A DNA stretch of 64,000 nt from assembly GCA_015039465.1 (NCBI GenBank), contig MU130696.1, positions 434,001 through 498,000 of the forward strand. The letters are read 5' to 3'. The notes under the pieces were generated by a model. That model did not search any database, was not told where the DNA came from, and saw only the letters and a list, made by a program, of their open reading frames with translations. Source of the stretch: Phlegmacium glaucopus (lineage: Eukaryota > Basidiomycota > Agaricomycetes > Agaricales > Cortinariaceae). The position numbers were made by a program, and so were the translations under genes. Below are positions 48,147 to 60,163 of this stretch, piece by piece; position 1 is the first letter of the stretch; each line of letters begins with the position of its first letter.

Positions 48147-51100
48147 TTATACAGGAGGAGCATTTGGTCGTCTGATTGGCGCAGGCTTGTTCGTCGGTTC
48201 AGCGGCTTTCAGACGCTTAGCAAGAGAAAGATCTTCGGCCGAAGTCCCCTCTTCACGTGGTCTCTTGGCTGCAGCACCCATAATTGATACACCGACTGGA
48301 GGAGCGACCGGTGTTGGTGAGGGAGCAGTGGATTTAACTGGTGCCGTTCGTAGAGCTCCTCCTCGTCCAACTCCCAATGGAACGCCGCGGCCGACGCCTC
48401 GGACAGCTCCCCCTCTTCCAGAGCCAACAGCAGGGCCGGTAGGCGGGGTCGCAGCAGGTTTACGGGGCAAAGTACCTGCGTTTGTTGCGGCCGGGGCTGT
48501 TGGGGTAGCCTTGGGTTGCGAAGGACCAGCACCAGACGTTGAGGCAGTTGGCGGAGGCGGTTTTGCAGCCGTCTGTACTGAAGGGCTGGCGCTTGGAGCT
48601 GGAGCAGGGGCTGGCGCAACGGCGCTAGTGGTAGCAGCGGCCACACTCGAGATTGGGGGTAGCTTGATACCTTGCGCTTCCCACTCATGAATTGAAGCCT
48701 CCAATTCTTTAACTCTCTTCTGAGCCTTGACTAGTTGCGAATCCTTCAGCTTTCCTTTAGCAGCTTGTTCCATGCGGCCGCGATCAACAGCTGATGCAAT
48801 TTCTTCAGCATGACGAACTTGAACTTGTTTGTCGTATTCAGCGATGGCAGCTTCTACAGCTGCCTTCTGATCTGCGTCTGTGCCTGTGCCTGTAGTGGGT
48901 TTTGCCTTCAGAGCTTCTGCGACAGCAGCTTCGACGCGAGTCTTTAAATTTGCTTCATATTTTGAGTTAAGATTTTCTTCTAAACTTCGTAACTCTTCAG
49001 CGTGACGTTTCTGGAGGAGTTCTTGAGCAGAAGGGTCAAGTGCATTGGATATATCGGCTTTTGCTTTTTCGACGGCTTCTGTGACGGCAGCTGCCTGCTT
49101 TTCAGCCTCTGCAGCCTTTGTTTTCATCATGTCTGAGATGCGTGCTTGGAATTTTTCCTACAAAAATCTGAACATATTGTCCGCAACAGAAAACTCATAA
49201 CTTACATTTTGGAACTTGATACTTTTGGCCTCGCTTATAGCCTTCTGCGCTTCAGTTGTTGCGGCCTATGGTCATGATCAGCGATCTATTCATGGACTTA
49301 GGGCACGTTGCTCTATCATACCTTGAGCTTCTCAAGTGCTTCGTCGCGTGCTTCGACAAGCTGAGTCTTCTCAGCTTCCCATCCGCTAGGCGTAGAATCT
49401 GGCTCTGCCGTGGCGCTAGAGGGTTTGTTCCAGGATTCCTTTTCAGCAAGTAATTTATCGTGTTCTGCACGTAAGCTTGCCTGGATGGGCAGTGATGGTC
49501 AGTTCGGTGATCCTAAGTATTAATAGGTTACTAACAATAAGAGCATTAAGCTTCTGCGTTTCTTCTGGAGAAACAGATGTGGGGACGGGAGCGCCTGATT
49601 GGGATGCTAGAGATGTTCGCAGAGTAGTGTTTTCTTGTTCGAGAGAAGAAACTTTTGCCTCTAGCTCTCGTTTTTCTTCTGCTAGAGTGGACTTCTGCTT
49701 ATTTAATTCGCCCACCCTCGCTCGGAATCCTTGAGTATTTTTTGCGTTCGTATCTTTATGCGTCCGGAAGTTGTCCTCTAGAGCGACCATCTAGAAAGGA
49801 CTAATTAGAACAGGCGTAGGACAGCAAGAGCCATGTCCACATACCCTGGCGGCTTGAGTGACTGCCGCAGATTCTGCCTCTTTCTGTTTCGCTTCGGCAG
49901 AGACCAATTCTGCCTGCAAGCGAGCAATCTGGTCATTGAGAGCTTGTACCTCTGCGGGGTCTATCCTGTCATACTTGGAATTGCCAATAAAGAATATCAG
50001 CATACTCTAAAGCTTTCCAATGGTGACAACGCACTTTACTGAGAAGCTGGGCATTACGATCTTGCCATCTCCGAGCTTCTTGGTCGAGACGTTCCATTTG
50101 AACCTTGGTCACCTCGAGCTCCGCCTGTGCAGAACGAGCCTGTTCCTTAGCGGGTTCAAGTTCCTGAGACAATTGCTTGAGTTTCGCTTCAAGATCACGA
50201 GCTTTCTTCGATGCGCTCTCACACTCCGATCTCAGAGTTACGTTACTTTCTCGTAAGATGTTGAGTTGGTTGATCCTCTCAATGAGTTCAGCATGCTGAG
50301 TTGCAGATGCGGTATTGTCGACGGCCCGCTCTCGTTCCTATGTAATCATGTTAAGACCGAACCACGGAAGTCAAAAAAAATTCTCACGTCAGAAAGGGTG
50401 GCGCGAGTCTCTTGTAATGTTTGTGTAAGACGCTCGGTGTGGGCCTTCAGTCTCTCGTTCTCCTGTTTGCTCATCTCCAGTTGCAGATCGACAATCCCTT
50501 TTTCTTTGCGTAAATAGCTGACAACAGAACGGAGTTCCGATAGTCTGCTATCAGCGCCGTCGGTAACTTCTTCACCCTCAGTAGGTTGCGCAATGGAAGC
50601 GTCGGCAGCCTGACGGATTCGGGTGGCCTGGATGCTAACGGATTCGAGGTGTTGATGCAGTGTGGCGTTCTGGGAAGAAAGGTCCTGACAGCTGAAAGGT
50701 TCAAAATAAATAATGAAGTGAGCGACAGACGAGTTTTCAATACTTACCGAGTATTCAGGTCAACTACTTCTTTGTCGAGAGCTTCCTTTTGCTGCTTCCA
50801 GCTCGTCTCAGAGGATAGAAGCTTCGCTTGTGCTGTTTCGGATGCAGTCAGGCTGTCTCGGGAGGCTGCTTGTGAAGTAGTCAGGTCTCTCTTGAGGACT
50901 TCGATAGTCTTGATTGACTCTGCGTGAGCGACGACTTCGTTGGAATACCTCCCTTCAGCTGCCTGGTTTGTACCTGTATCAGTTGAAGCCTTTAAATAAT
51001 TAAACTTTGAGAATCACCTTGGCGCGTTCCTCCAAGGCTCGCATTCCTTGCTCCCATGAAGTACGATCGCTCTCGGAATGCTTCTCGGAAGTACTCATAT

Positions 51101-54100
51101 CCACGATGGTGTCTTCAAGTGTCTTCTTGTCGTTGATCCAGGCTGTTCGTTCCGTTTCGAAAGACTTCAGGATTTCGTTGTGTTCAGCTCGAAGCTGAAG
51201 TAATTCTGTATTCGTCGCTTCCAATCTTTCCTGCAAAGACTTGCATTCCGACTATATGCAATATTAATCCGATTGTAATCAAAAACACCCGCACTACCTT
51301 ACCTCGTGGCGTGCGATCTGCGACTCGGTAGATGTTTTGTACTCGTCAAAGGTCGTATTAAGAGCAGCCAAAGCCGCTTCGCTGGCTTGACTAATTTCTT
51401 GGAATTGTTCTTTGTGGCTTCGAGCAGCTGCTAAATCGACTTCAGCGACTTTCAAGGCCGATCTGGAGCCATTTCAATAAAAGAATCGACAAGGGATTAT
51501 TCAACAAACCTTAGCTCAGCAACTTCTGTCTCCAACTGTTGTTCGCGAGTCATATCTGGATCTACAACCTGTGTCGCCCCGCTCGAACCGGAGCGTCGTT
51601 CGTAAACTGCCAATTTTTCTTCGTTGCCCTTCGCCTGCCTCGTTAGCTCTTCGATTCTTTCTTCAAGATGCTTTCTACTTGTTTGAGCTTCAACAAGAGC
51701 TTCTCGAGTTTTAGAAAATTCTAGGGCCTGAATGTAATGTCAGATACGTTGGAAGTGGCGCGTGTAGAGAGACAGGAAACACGCACATTTTTATCGAGCC
51801 GATGTTGAAGTTCCTTCAGTTCAATATCTTTCTGTAGTGAAATATGTCGAACTGAATCTCGTTCTTGCAGAACCTGACTTCTCAAGTCTTGTCTATAATA
51901 AAATATATCAACGGAAGACAAAAAAGACCAAGATAAACACTGCTTACGTCTGACTTTCCAACAATTGTAATTGACTTTCTAGACGACGGCGATCATTCTC
52001 CCCAGATCGTTCCAGATCGTTGTGCATCTTCTGTACATTGCTCATGAGATCAGAGAGATGAGACCTCTCCATAGCCAATGTTCTATTCTCCTCTACCAGG
52101 CGACCTTGAACACTCTGCAAAAGTGTTAGCATGAACGTTATAATCGTCCTGTTTTTAGTTTACTGACCTCCCAAATCTTCTTTTCTGCTCTGAGATTTGC
52201 ATTCTCGTTCCTTAGTTGTTCTAGTCGACCAGTAGCGAGATGCAAGTCTTCAGAAACCCTGTTGCATTCTATATCCATTCTAGTCCACTGGTCAAGGAGT
52301 TGTCGATTTCGTTTGGTCAATTCATTGAGCTCTTGATTATGCATCTGGAATTGCTCCTCATTCATACGTTGACGATCTGACGTTGCAATAGTTAGCCTGG
52401 GTTCAACTCATACAAGACAAAAGGAGAAAACTGACCAGTCAAGTATTCGATCTTAGCATTCGCCTTGGCGAGTACGGCCCCCATTTGGTTGACCTCACGT
52501 TGAGCTGCAATAAGTTCATCCCGTAATCGTCCAGAATCGATGCCCATTTCTTTTCTATAAGCCTCAAATTGCCCGTGGACGTCCTCCAGTTCTCTGGCCA
52601 AGTCGTTTTGCCCAGTAGTTGCAACTACTCCGTTCAGCGTTGCTGCTTGTGGCAAAGCCGAAGTTTTCTCGGATCTGGTGAGCATCGTCCGTAAAGTATC
52701 CCGCTCCTTAACGTAAGCTTGGATTATGCTGTCGCTGCTTGTCTTCTGACGTTCGAGTTGTGCGGCGAGTTCCTGCATGGCCTCGTGAGCTTCCTTGATA
52801 GCCTCCGCTTGCTCCCTCTCCATTGCTTCTCGATACTCTTTCTCTTCACTCTCCATGGCCTGACCTAGTTCTCGGACAATTTTCAGCAGCCTCTGGTTCT
52901 GTTGTTGAAGGCCATCGGTAGATTTGAATAAGACGAGATGGTTGGTGATCAACGATTCGGTGTCGCTGGCTGCTGGGACGTTCTCGAGTTCTTCATCAGG
53001 GGGGATAGTAGGATCATCGCGCCGAGCAATGTCTCGTAGGAGAGTTTGTACCTGGCGACCGAGGTCTTCGAGTTGCATCTGAAGGAGAGTGTTTTCATTG
53101 TTCGACTTGGAGAGCTTTTGTGTTTGCTCTTGTGCGAAATTGGCATTAGCTTCACCTTCTGCCAAAGCTTGAGCAAGCTGTGATCCAAGTTGTGAAGCTT
53201 CGGATTGAAGACGCTCATATTCGAGTCGTTGTTGAGAAAGTATAGGCGCCTATTATAAGTCTCGTTAGACACTGCAACAAAAGCTCCAGTCAACATACCC
53301 TCTCCTCAATCTGCGCAAGAACAGAGGATAATGTTCGATCCATATGGTCATATTCCGCCGATTTCTTCGTGTATTCTTCTTGTAGTCGAACATAATCTGC
53401 ATATACTTCGGTAAAAGTCTTGCCAGTTCGCTGTGCCTTGCTAGCCATTGCAACGGTTGGGCTTAAGCCCATCATGCCATCGGTCAGCAAGTCTGGACTA
53501 CCCGATCCTCTCATCGGTGTTGAAGAAACACTTTGGCCAGGCGCCGGTAGCTCCCCTCTTCCCATCCTTTCCAATACACTTTCCAGTTGTTCAACCCGTT
53601 TCTCTGCTTGCTCACGTCCTTTCCTCTCTCTCTCCGATTCCGACTTCAGCATAGCTTCTCTCCTTTCGGCCTTTTCTCCTACAGTAGCCCATTCGTGTTC
53701 AATATTTTCAACAATCTCCTTCGCTTGTTTCTCTCGTTCTTCCATCATGCCCACAAGGCGCTTCAGACCGCTAGCCTCATTGGAATATCGGGCTTCTTGT
53801 TCAGCCAATTGTCCTGTTTGGGCTTGCACCTTCGATAGCGCTTGAGTTAACTGGTGGGCTTGCGCAGTATGAGCAGATTGTAGTGCTTTGAAGGAGGTCT
53901 CCGTCGCTGCATGAGACTGGGTAAGGGAATCCAAAGACGACTGTAGAGTGACAATTTCAGTATGCTTTGTTCGGCGGTACTTGGCAAATTCCTCAGTCTT
54001 TTCAGTAAGGTCGTGATTGGCACGTTCGGCTTCAGTCTGCGAAAGTTGCAGCTGTTGTGTGAGGGAGTCGACTTTGAACTACGGTATGGTGAGCTTCGTG

Positions 54101-54866
54101 ATAAGCCTAGTTCAGATAACCTACTCGCCTTGGTAGATGTGTCTACTGATCGCAGTTCTCGAACCTGGGCCTCCAAGGTCTGATGTTCTTGCCGGGCCTC
54201 CTTAAGATTTGCACGAAGGTTCTGAATTTCCTCTAGTGGCCGTCGGTTATTGTGCAATTGAGGTAGTGATATCACTTACCTTCTCGTTGTGAACTCTCAT
54301 CTTTGAGTCGACTTATAACGCCAACAAGTTCACGTTTTTCACGCTCGGTGTCTTCCACACGTTCCTTGAGGGCAGTTGATTCAGAGGTCGAGGAATGCTG
54401 AGAGGCGGAAAGAGTTATTAATTGATTTTGCAAGACAGTCTTGTCTGCCACTACGAGTGTAAATAAATGAAATGAGATACTTTGTAAGAAATGTCCTAAA
54501 GAGGCCGTACGAACCAAGCTGGTCGCGTTCTTGTTTCACTTCCTGCAGTTCTCTGTGGACCGACTCAACTGATGCTTCGAGGTCGTTTGTCGAGCTTTCT
54601 TTGTCCTGAAGCGCCTGGTCAAGCTCAATGTCTTTCCTCTCGGTATCCGCTCGAGCCTCATCTCGTTCTCGCTGAGCAGAGTTGAGACTGACGAGTTGCA
54701 AGACAAGGAGCCGGTAGATGGATAAAGCATCATCCGATGATAGAGAGGTTAAGTTAATTTCTGGTATGAGTCCCGAGAGAACGTCTTCGTCGATATCGTC
54801 AGGCAGTGATATAGAGAGGGGGGCTGCAGCCTCTGTTTCTGCAGCCTTGGATTTTCTCCGCGTCAT
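48147..54866 (-). CDS. MLP1: TPR/Mlp1-type nuclear pore basket protein
   Basis: Very long coiled-coil protein of the nuclear pore basket, involved in mRNA quality control and pore organisation. ATG 54866 starts MTRRKSKAAETEAAAPLSIS. More than twenty exons of heptad-rich sequence follow across 6.7 kb, which gives a length in the range of Mlp1/TPR (about 1,900 residues). The diagnostic part is in the exon at 53165-52392: LLQMQLEDLGRQVQTLLRDI and DTESLITNHLVLFKSTDGLQ followed by QQNQRLLKIVRELGQAMES, the TPR/MLP1/MLP2 domain. The coil ends near LVKAQKRVKELEASIHEWEA. A disordered Pro/Ala/Thr-rich tail has glycine-arginine repeats (GRGGAVRGVGRGVPLGVGRG) and a basic signal AAKRPREE, ending RRPNAPPV. 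Exon borders were only partly checked. Confidence 0.85.
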
Positions 54867-55120
54867 GACTCAATCTCACCTGAGGGGTTGTATTAGGTGT
54901 GGTCGTGAAAGGTCAGAGACTCAGAAAGCACACAATGAGGTCGCGGCCACGTGCCGTATTACGTAATTCGATATTGTCCTTGAACCTTAATTTTCAGTTC
55001 CCTGCTCTTAATCAACACAACTTGCGAGCTTTGGGTAAGCACAATATCAAGGTCATTTCTAGCGTATTTCGCTAATTTTACCCATAATAAGTCACCTTCT
55101 GACTCATATCTACATTCAAA
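54867..55120. promoter_or_regulatory. Short divergent promoter between TPR/Mlp1 and RPS20
   Basis: Only about 250 bases separate the two start codons, so promoter elements and 5' UTRs are shared or overlap. A pyrimidine-containing stretch precedes the ATG of the ribosomal gene. No specific site is assigned. Confidence 0.45.
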
Positions 55121-55653
55121 ATGAGTTACGTCGCCAAAGGAGAAAAAGAATACGATGCTACAGGTGCCCCAGTCCCTGGGGCCAAGGTGCACAAAATCCG
55201 CATCACCCTCACCAGCAGCAACGTCAGAAACCTTGAAAAATGTTTGTGCTGCTCATTCTATATCTGAGTACTCATCTTAACCTGAACAATAGTTTCTACT
55301 GACTTGATCAACCGAGCCAAAGACAAGCAGCTCCGCGTCTACGGTCCCGTCCGCCTCCCGACCAAAGTCCTGAAGATCACCACCCGTAAAACCGTACGTC
55401 TTTTGGAGCTGCAACATATATATATTGTCTAACTTTCTTTTTACTCAGCCTTGTGGTGAGGGTTCCAAAACCTGGGATCGCTATGAGTTAAAGGTGCACA
55501 AACGCCTCATTGATTTGCACTCTTCCAGCGAAATTGTCAAGCAGATTGTAAGTGAACTGTTTCCCGGTGTGTTTCCTATGCCTTACATCAGATCTTTAGA
55601 CCAGCATTAGCTTGGAGCCTGATGTCGAGGTAGAAGTCACCATCTCTGCTTAA
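55121..55653 (+). CDS. RPS20: 40S ribosomal protein S20 (uS10)
   Basis: Small-subunit ribosomal protein. ATG 55121 starts [20 protein letters not shown]. Exons join as [86 protein letters not shown], and [17 protein letters not shown] with TAA at 55651-55653. Four short introns, the usual length of about 120 residues, and near-complete agreement with the family. The last acceptor is TTTAG before ACC; using it restores the conserved T-S-I-S. Confidence 0.96.
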
Positions 55654-55943
55654 TTCATGACTGTCCTTTTTCTATACTGTTCGACTGTTTATAGAAATTT
55701 CCAATGAATAGTTGAAATGATTTCAAGAATGACCAACAGGTAAGAGTTCTTGGTTTAAATAAGTCTCCATGTCTCGTCAAACCACATCTAAATTCTAAGT
55801 TGCCGCACGTTCGATAATTGTAATATCGTGAAAATCCTTTTACACACAAAGTTCTTGAAGTTGAAGTCGGCGAAAAGATGCCTTCTAAAAATAGACCCAC
55901 CTTAAATTTCAATTTGTTCAGGCCACGCTTCTTGAAACCGACG
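55654..55943. other. Spacer and 5' leader of the Alb1-like gene
   Basis: No separate gene. An in-frame upstream ATG (MPSKNRP at about 55879) could extend the Alb1-like protein but does not fit the family start. Confidence 0.45.
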
Positions 55944-56294
55944 ATGGGCAAAAGCGCAAAGGTTCACAAGCGAGTTGTGCGTATTTATCATCTACATCTT
56001 GATCGTGGCCGTTAGCGCCTTAGACACTTCCTATAGAGCAAAAAGATGAAATCCAATACGACTTCATCGTCCACTGTAGTCACAACTCTCAATGCAACTT
56101 CCAGTTCTGTTCGCCCACAAGTACAGGCTGCCAAGAAAAGGGCGAGCCTCAAGGAAAAGACGGCTAAAGAAAAGGGCCCAGGAAAGTCAAAGAGCAATGG
56201 CGTTCTCGGCGGAGCAGACTATGTGACGCTCTTGATGGGCGGGAGGAGAAAAGCTGATGAGGAGGCAAAGAAGCTGCCTCAAGGCGACTCGTAG
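55944..56294 (+). CDS. ALB1: Alb1-like ribosome biogenesis/shuttling protein
   Basis: Small basic protein; in yeast Alb1 partners Arx1 in pre-60S export. ATG 55944 gives MGKSAKVHKRV. An intron at about 55978-56037 joins this to SKKMKSNTTSSSTVVTTLNA, then RPQVQAAKKRASLKEKTAKE and the conserved end GVLGGADYVTLLMGGRRKAD, finishing KKLPQGDS. Length about 97 residues. The start MGKSAKxHKR and the GGADYV-LLMGGRRKA end are what I rely on. Confidence 0.78.
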
Positions 56295-56883
56295 AATGGA
56301 TGAAAGGCACTTCCAAGTTTATTATGGCTAAAAAAGCTCGGCAGCAGGGCGGAAGATTTAGGATACATACATTGATTCAAATTTCAAATGTGAGCCTCGA
56401 TTCGCGTGGCGACGGCGCTCTCTGCAACAAATGATCATACCTACAATGATAGGCAGACCGTTTATGATACCTAGATGGTCACCGAGTAGCAAGTTCATAG
56501 GTTGTCCTCTAAACAGCCTGAGCCTACTTATTCATCTGACAATGTCTGCCGAGGACTAGCCGGACAATTATGTACCTATCTAGTCCTTTTATCCTAGCGG
56601 GACTCGGGGCTAGACGACGTCTATTTTGTCGACAGCCTTGAATTCAAGTTCCTCCTATGAAATCCCAGCAAATTTTGTTGGCCCAGAGGCATTCAAGATG
56701 CATCCAAGGATTCCAATATACTCTAGTCTCACTGGGAAAAAACGCAATTTATACAACATTCGCCAGGAATTTAGGTAGTTACATAGGTTAGGTACTAATA
56801 TAGTAATACAGCCTTGAACAGTTCTTGACCATTCGAGAATTTAACAGTTGCAAAAAAGAAAGAAAGAAACTCTAGACTCTAAG
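56295..56883. other. Intergenic region between convergent genes
   Basis: About 590 bases between the stops of the Alb1-like gene and the membrane-protein gene; presumably both 3' UTRs. A short GAAA-type tract lies near 56855-56870. Nothing else is seen. Confidence 0.5.
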
Positions 56884-58546
56884 TTACCGAGAAATACCTC
56901 CATACCATTCTGGAATGCTTGTATTACTCCGCTTCGAAGGCGCCCTTATTACGTTTACTTTATGGCCATCTCGAGGCGATGAAGGCAATCCAACCAATCT
57001 TCCATTAATAGACCGTCCGCGAGTCCACGACGGAGTAGTAGGGGTTCCGAGGGAACTTGGCTCTGTCACAGTTATTGAAGAATGACTACGAAAGGGGTTC
57101 GTGGAGACGGTGGAATATGTTGAACATGTTCTCGAGTTCAGATCGGCAGGGACGTCTGAAGGCGCTCTGAGATGCCTGCCGCTAGGAGATCTGAAGAGCA
57201 TCGGTGATAGTAGGGCTGGCTGGGGAACTATGGGTGATCCGATGACAACGGGATTTGAGCCTTTTTTGTTAAGGATAGTTTCGGGTTGGAGGGTGGTCAT
57301 GTTCAACATGCCTCCGATATCCGAGAATTGTGCACCTACGGTACTTGGTGGCTGCTTTGCTTCATGCGAAGTGGGATGACGCTGATCTTCGGGTATGGCC
57401 TGCGACCAAGATGCCAGACTGTTCCGGTCAGGACCAGCTTTCTTCGGCGACAGAAAGCTTTTAGAAGTGTCAACAGGATTGGTCACGAATCCAGTTGGGA
57501 ATCTTGGGAAAGGATCGTCCAAAATGATCAGCGGACGGGCGTTACCCTTCTCGTCTTGAAGATTTATCCCGAAATGAGTCCTGTCGGATTGAATTTGTTG
57601 CGCTCGGCGGCGTCTTCGGTAACACCAGAAAGCAAAAATAAGTAGAATGGCGACCCCGCCACCTGTGGCACTACCGCATATAATAATGATTCTGGAAGTT
57701 CATTCAGAACCAACTAAACACACTTGTCAATTAGAGGCCGGCTTACAGGGAAGAGTCAATTCCAGTACTGGCGCCACTGCTTAGTGTGCCAGTGGCATTT
57801 GCTGAAAGACAAGCATTGGGACTTGAAGCATCGCCTCCAACTGGGTCATCCAATGAAATGTTATTGCGATAGGCCGATAATTGAGGTTTGCTCATACCTG
57901 TCAAAAAGGCAGTGGTCTCCCTAATCCCTCTTCCATCATCCATTAGCAAAAGTATCCCGCGTCCGTAGGAAAAGGCCATCGTGTACGTTGCTTCGCCCGA
58001 TATGTTGTCATCTGAAATAGCAGGGAGAAGGAGCGAAGGACCACTCGGACTGTACAACCGAACGTTCGGAGCTTGGGAGACCGTGCTTGTATTGTAGTTG
58101 ATTGTAAAATTCTGACACTGGGATACTACGGGCGAAGCCAAAGCAAAAGATCTGGGCAGAACGCTATCGGGGTCTGAAATACAGGTCGAGTTGTTAATGG
58201 GGGAAGGAAGCACTGGAGTGATGTCGGAAATGTTGATAATATTGCTTCCACCGACATCATCCAGAGAAGCGATGAATTGTTCACCAGCGGCGAACGGTAA
58301 GAAATTGAGGCCAATCCCGGTAGAAAATGTAAAACTTGGCAGTGGAACGACTATCGCCGTAGAATTGAAAGGGAGGATCGTCAAAGAGGCTGGAGCTCTA
58401 GAAACAGATGAGTTCAACCCAGAGAAAGAAAGTAGTATGGGTGCGCATTGCTGAACACTCGCAGGTTGGAACTGAAGACTGAAAACGGGAGCGACCAGCG
58501 TCCCAAAAGTAAGTAAGTGCAACAGTAGACCAGCGAGAAGGAGCAT
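56884..58546 (-). CDS. Type I single-pass membrane protein, secreted ectodomain, unknown function
   Basis: The first true ATG in frame is 58546, which gives a clean signal peptide (MLLLAGLLLHLLTFGTLVAP). The ectodomain of about 250 residues has several N-glycosylation sites and cysteines (VQQCAPILLSFSGLN, NNSTCISDPDS, SQCQNFTINYNTS). An intron at about 57745-57695 leads to the membrane segment IIIICGSATGGGVAILLIFA and a stop-transfer sequence FWCYRRRRRAQQ. A cytosolic tail of about 230 residues is Ser/Pro/Thr-rich and low complexity. This layout is common among basidiomycete surface proteins of unknown role. No enzymatic domain seen. Confidence 0.78.
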
Positions 58547-58792
58547 GGTCAGGTGTGAAGCGCAAACCTTTGGACTTAGCCTGGCGAAACCGAGATGGGA
58601 GAGAACTTCCAAGGAGGTTGCAAGGAAGTTGCATATTTTTGTCCTAGAGACCACATTATCTAAAAGGGCGTTGCCTTTTGACTCCTAAATGGGTTACTCC
58701 CTCTGAATACAGATAACATAGTTGAATAAAAAATTTCCCATCAAGGTCACGGCGGTAACGAGGGGCATATGGATCGACGATTGACTTAGCAC

Positions 58793-59190
58793 GTGAGATC
58801 ACCGGTGAGAGTTCACTGCGCGCGGTCTCGCGGAAGGCGACAGTATTTGATAAGTCATTCTTCAATTTGTAGACTAGCGCATATACCAACGACTAGCTCT
58901 CCAATCGTATCAATACTTAGCTTCTTCAACTCTGTCATTGGAAATGATACACAAATACCTACCTTTTGCGATGTTGGAAACTTTGGGGGTGCAGATGTAT
59001 GTGTTGTTATATTCAGTCTTGAAAAATATCCCGAGCCCTTTGCTCGGCGGTTATACGAAAACACGAAAACATGATGCTCTTGCCGACTCTGGACAATGTT
59101 CAACGGCAGGGAAAAATATATTTTTATGTACCCCAAGTCCTACTCCGAGTCACACGCCTCACTGTTGCTACTCATCAGCAAAAAGGCGAG
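58793..59190 (+). pseudogene. Truncated copy of the BCKDH E1-alpha 5' region
   Basis: Nearly the same sequence as 60164-60600 (the start of the full gene beyond gluconokinase): shared [26 protein letters not shown] and [10 protein letters not shown]. The copy has internal deletions, including the region encoding LYNV. It stops matching after about 59170, so most of the enzyme is missing. It cannot make the enzyme. Confidence 0.8.
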
Positions 59191-59303
59191 CACAATTCAT
59201 CCGATTGTACGGATAACACGCCGACAGCCAGAATGGTGGTGTATCGCCGTCGTCCCCATCCTCGTCACCAACAAAATAACATACAATATCCCATGAAACA
59301 CTG

Positions 59304-60079
59304 TCACTTCCCATCCGCAATCGAATCTACCGATAACCCCAGTCCCATGTTTAAAACCCTCCTTAATCCCTGTTGGGCCGCCCTGACTTGATCTTCGTTC
59401 GAGTCCGTCGCCGATATGACTACAACTCCCTCCTCATGGGCTGGATTTTCCAATGTCTCCAACTGGCTATCCAGCATGGAAGTTTTCATGAAATGGCCAC
59501 TTCGTCTCATCATCCTATCCATCAAGACATCCCTAGTCCCTTCAATATATACAAAAAGTGTCTTAGGATTTGGGGATTCCAGTTTTTTGGGTTGGGAATT
59601 TTCGCAAGTTGATAGTTTCACATTACTGTCCTGTTGTCCAAGTCCACGCAGGATATCACGATAACGTCTCTTCAGAGCGGAACAACTGATAACGACTGCA
59701 CGTCCATGATTAGGATTTCTCCCTCCAGTAGCATCTGATTGTACCTGTTCGTCCCCAACTGTCATATGTTCAGCGGTGGTCCGTATGAGTTTAAGCCAAG
59801 GTTCACGATCAGAATCCGTCAATGGATGCCCAGAGGACATCTTTTCGATATTCGATCTCGGATGCAAATCGTCGCCCTCAACATAGGGCACATCAAGTGC
59901 TTTCGCTAGAGCCGATCCTAGTGTGGATTTCCCCGTACCAGAAACACCCTGAGTAAAGTCGTAAAGCACGGATTGAATTTGCTTTCATATAAACATGAGA
60001 TGCGAACCATGACTATGATGAACACATAACTATTCAGGCTTTCTAGTTCTTCGTTGAATGTGGGGTCGAATGACACCAT
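59304..60079 (-). CDS. Gluconokinase (GntK family)
   Basis: Phosphorylates D-gluconate to 6-phosphogluconate, feeding the pentose phosphate pathway. ATG 60079 gives MVSFDPTFNEELESLNSYVF. A 60-base intron follows IIVM, and exon 2 starts GVSGTGKSTLGSALAKAL, the Walker A loop. Then come EGDDLHPRSNIEKMSSGHPL, DSDREPWLKLI, VVISCSALKRRYRDILR, FVYIEGTRDVL, RRSGHFMKTSMLDSQLETLE and a C-terminal VVISATDSNEDQV. A Ser/Asn-rich insert (about 25 residues) before the ISCSALKRRYRD block, and another before FVYIEG, make it a little longer than bacterial GntK. It lies between the truncated and the full BCKDH E1-alpha copies. Confidence 0.88.
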
Positions 60080-60163
60080 GTCGGTCTGTAGAGTTATTCC
60101 CTCTGAATTGATCGACGATCATGATTTACCATCACGTGATATGACCACCTCTCTTCCCAAACC

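Noticed and set aside
48187..48690. 167-residue plus-strand Gly/Ala-rich frame
   Set aside because: It is the antisense shadow of the Pro/Ala/Gly-rich tail of the TPR/Mlp1 gene.
53420..53845. 141-residue Ser/Phe-rich plus-strand frame
   Set aside because: Antisense shadow of a long coiled-coil exon of the TPR/Mlp1 gene.
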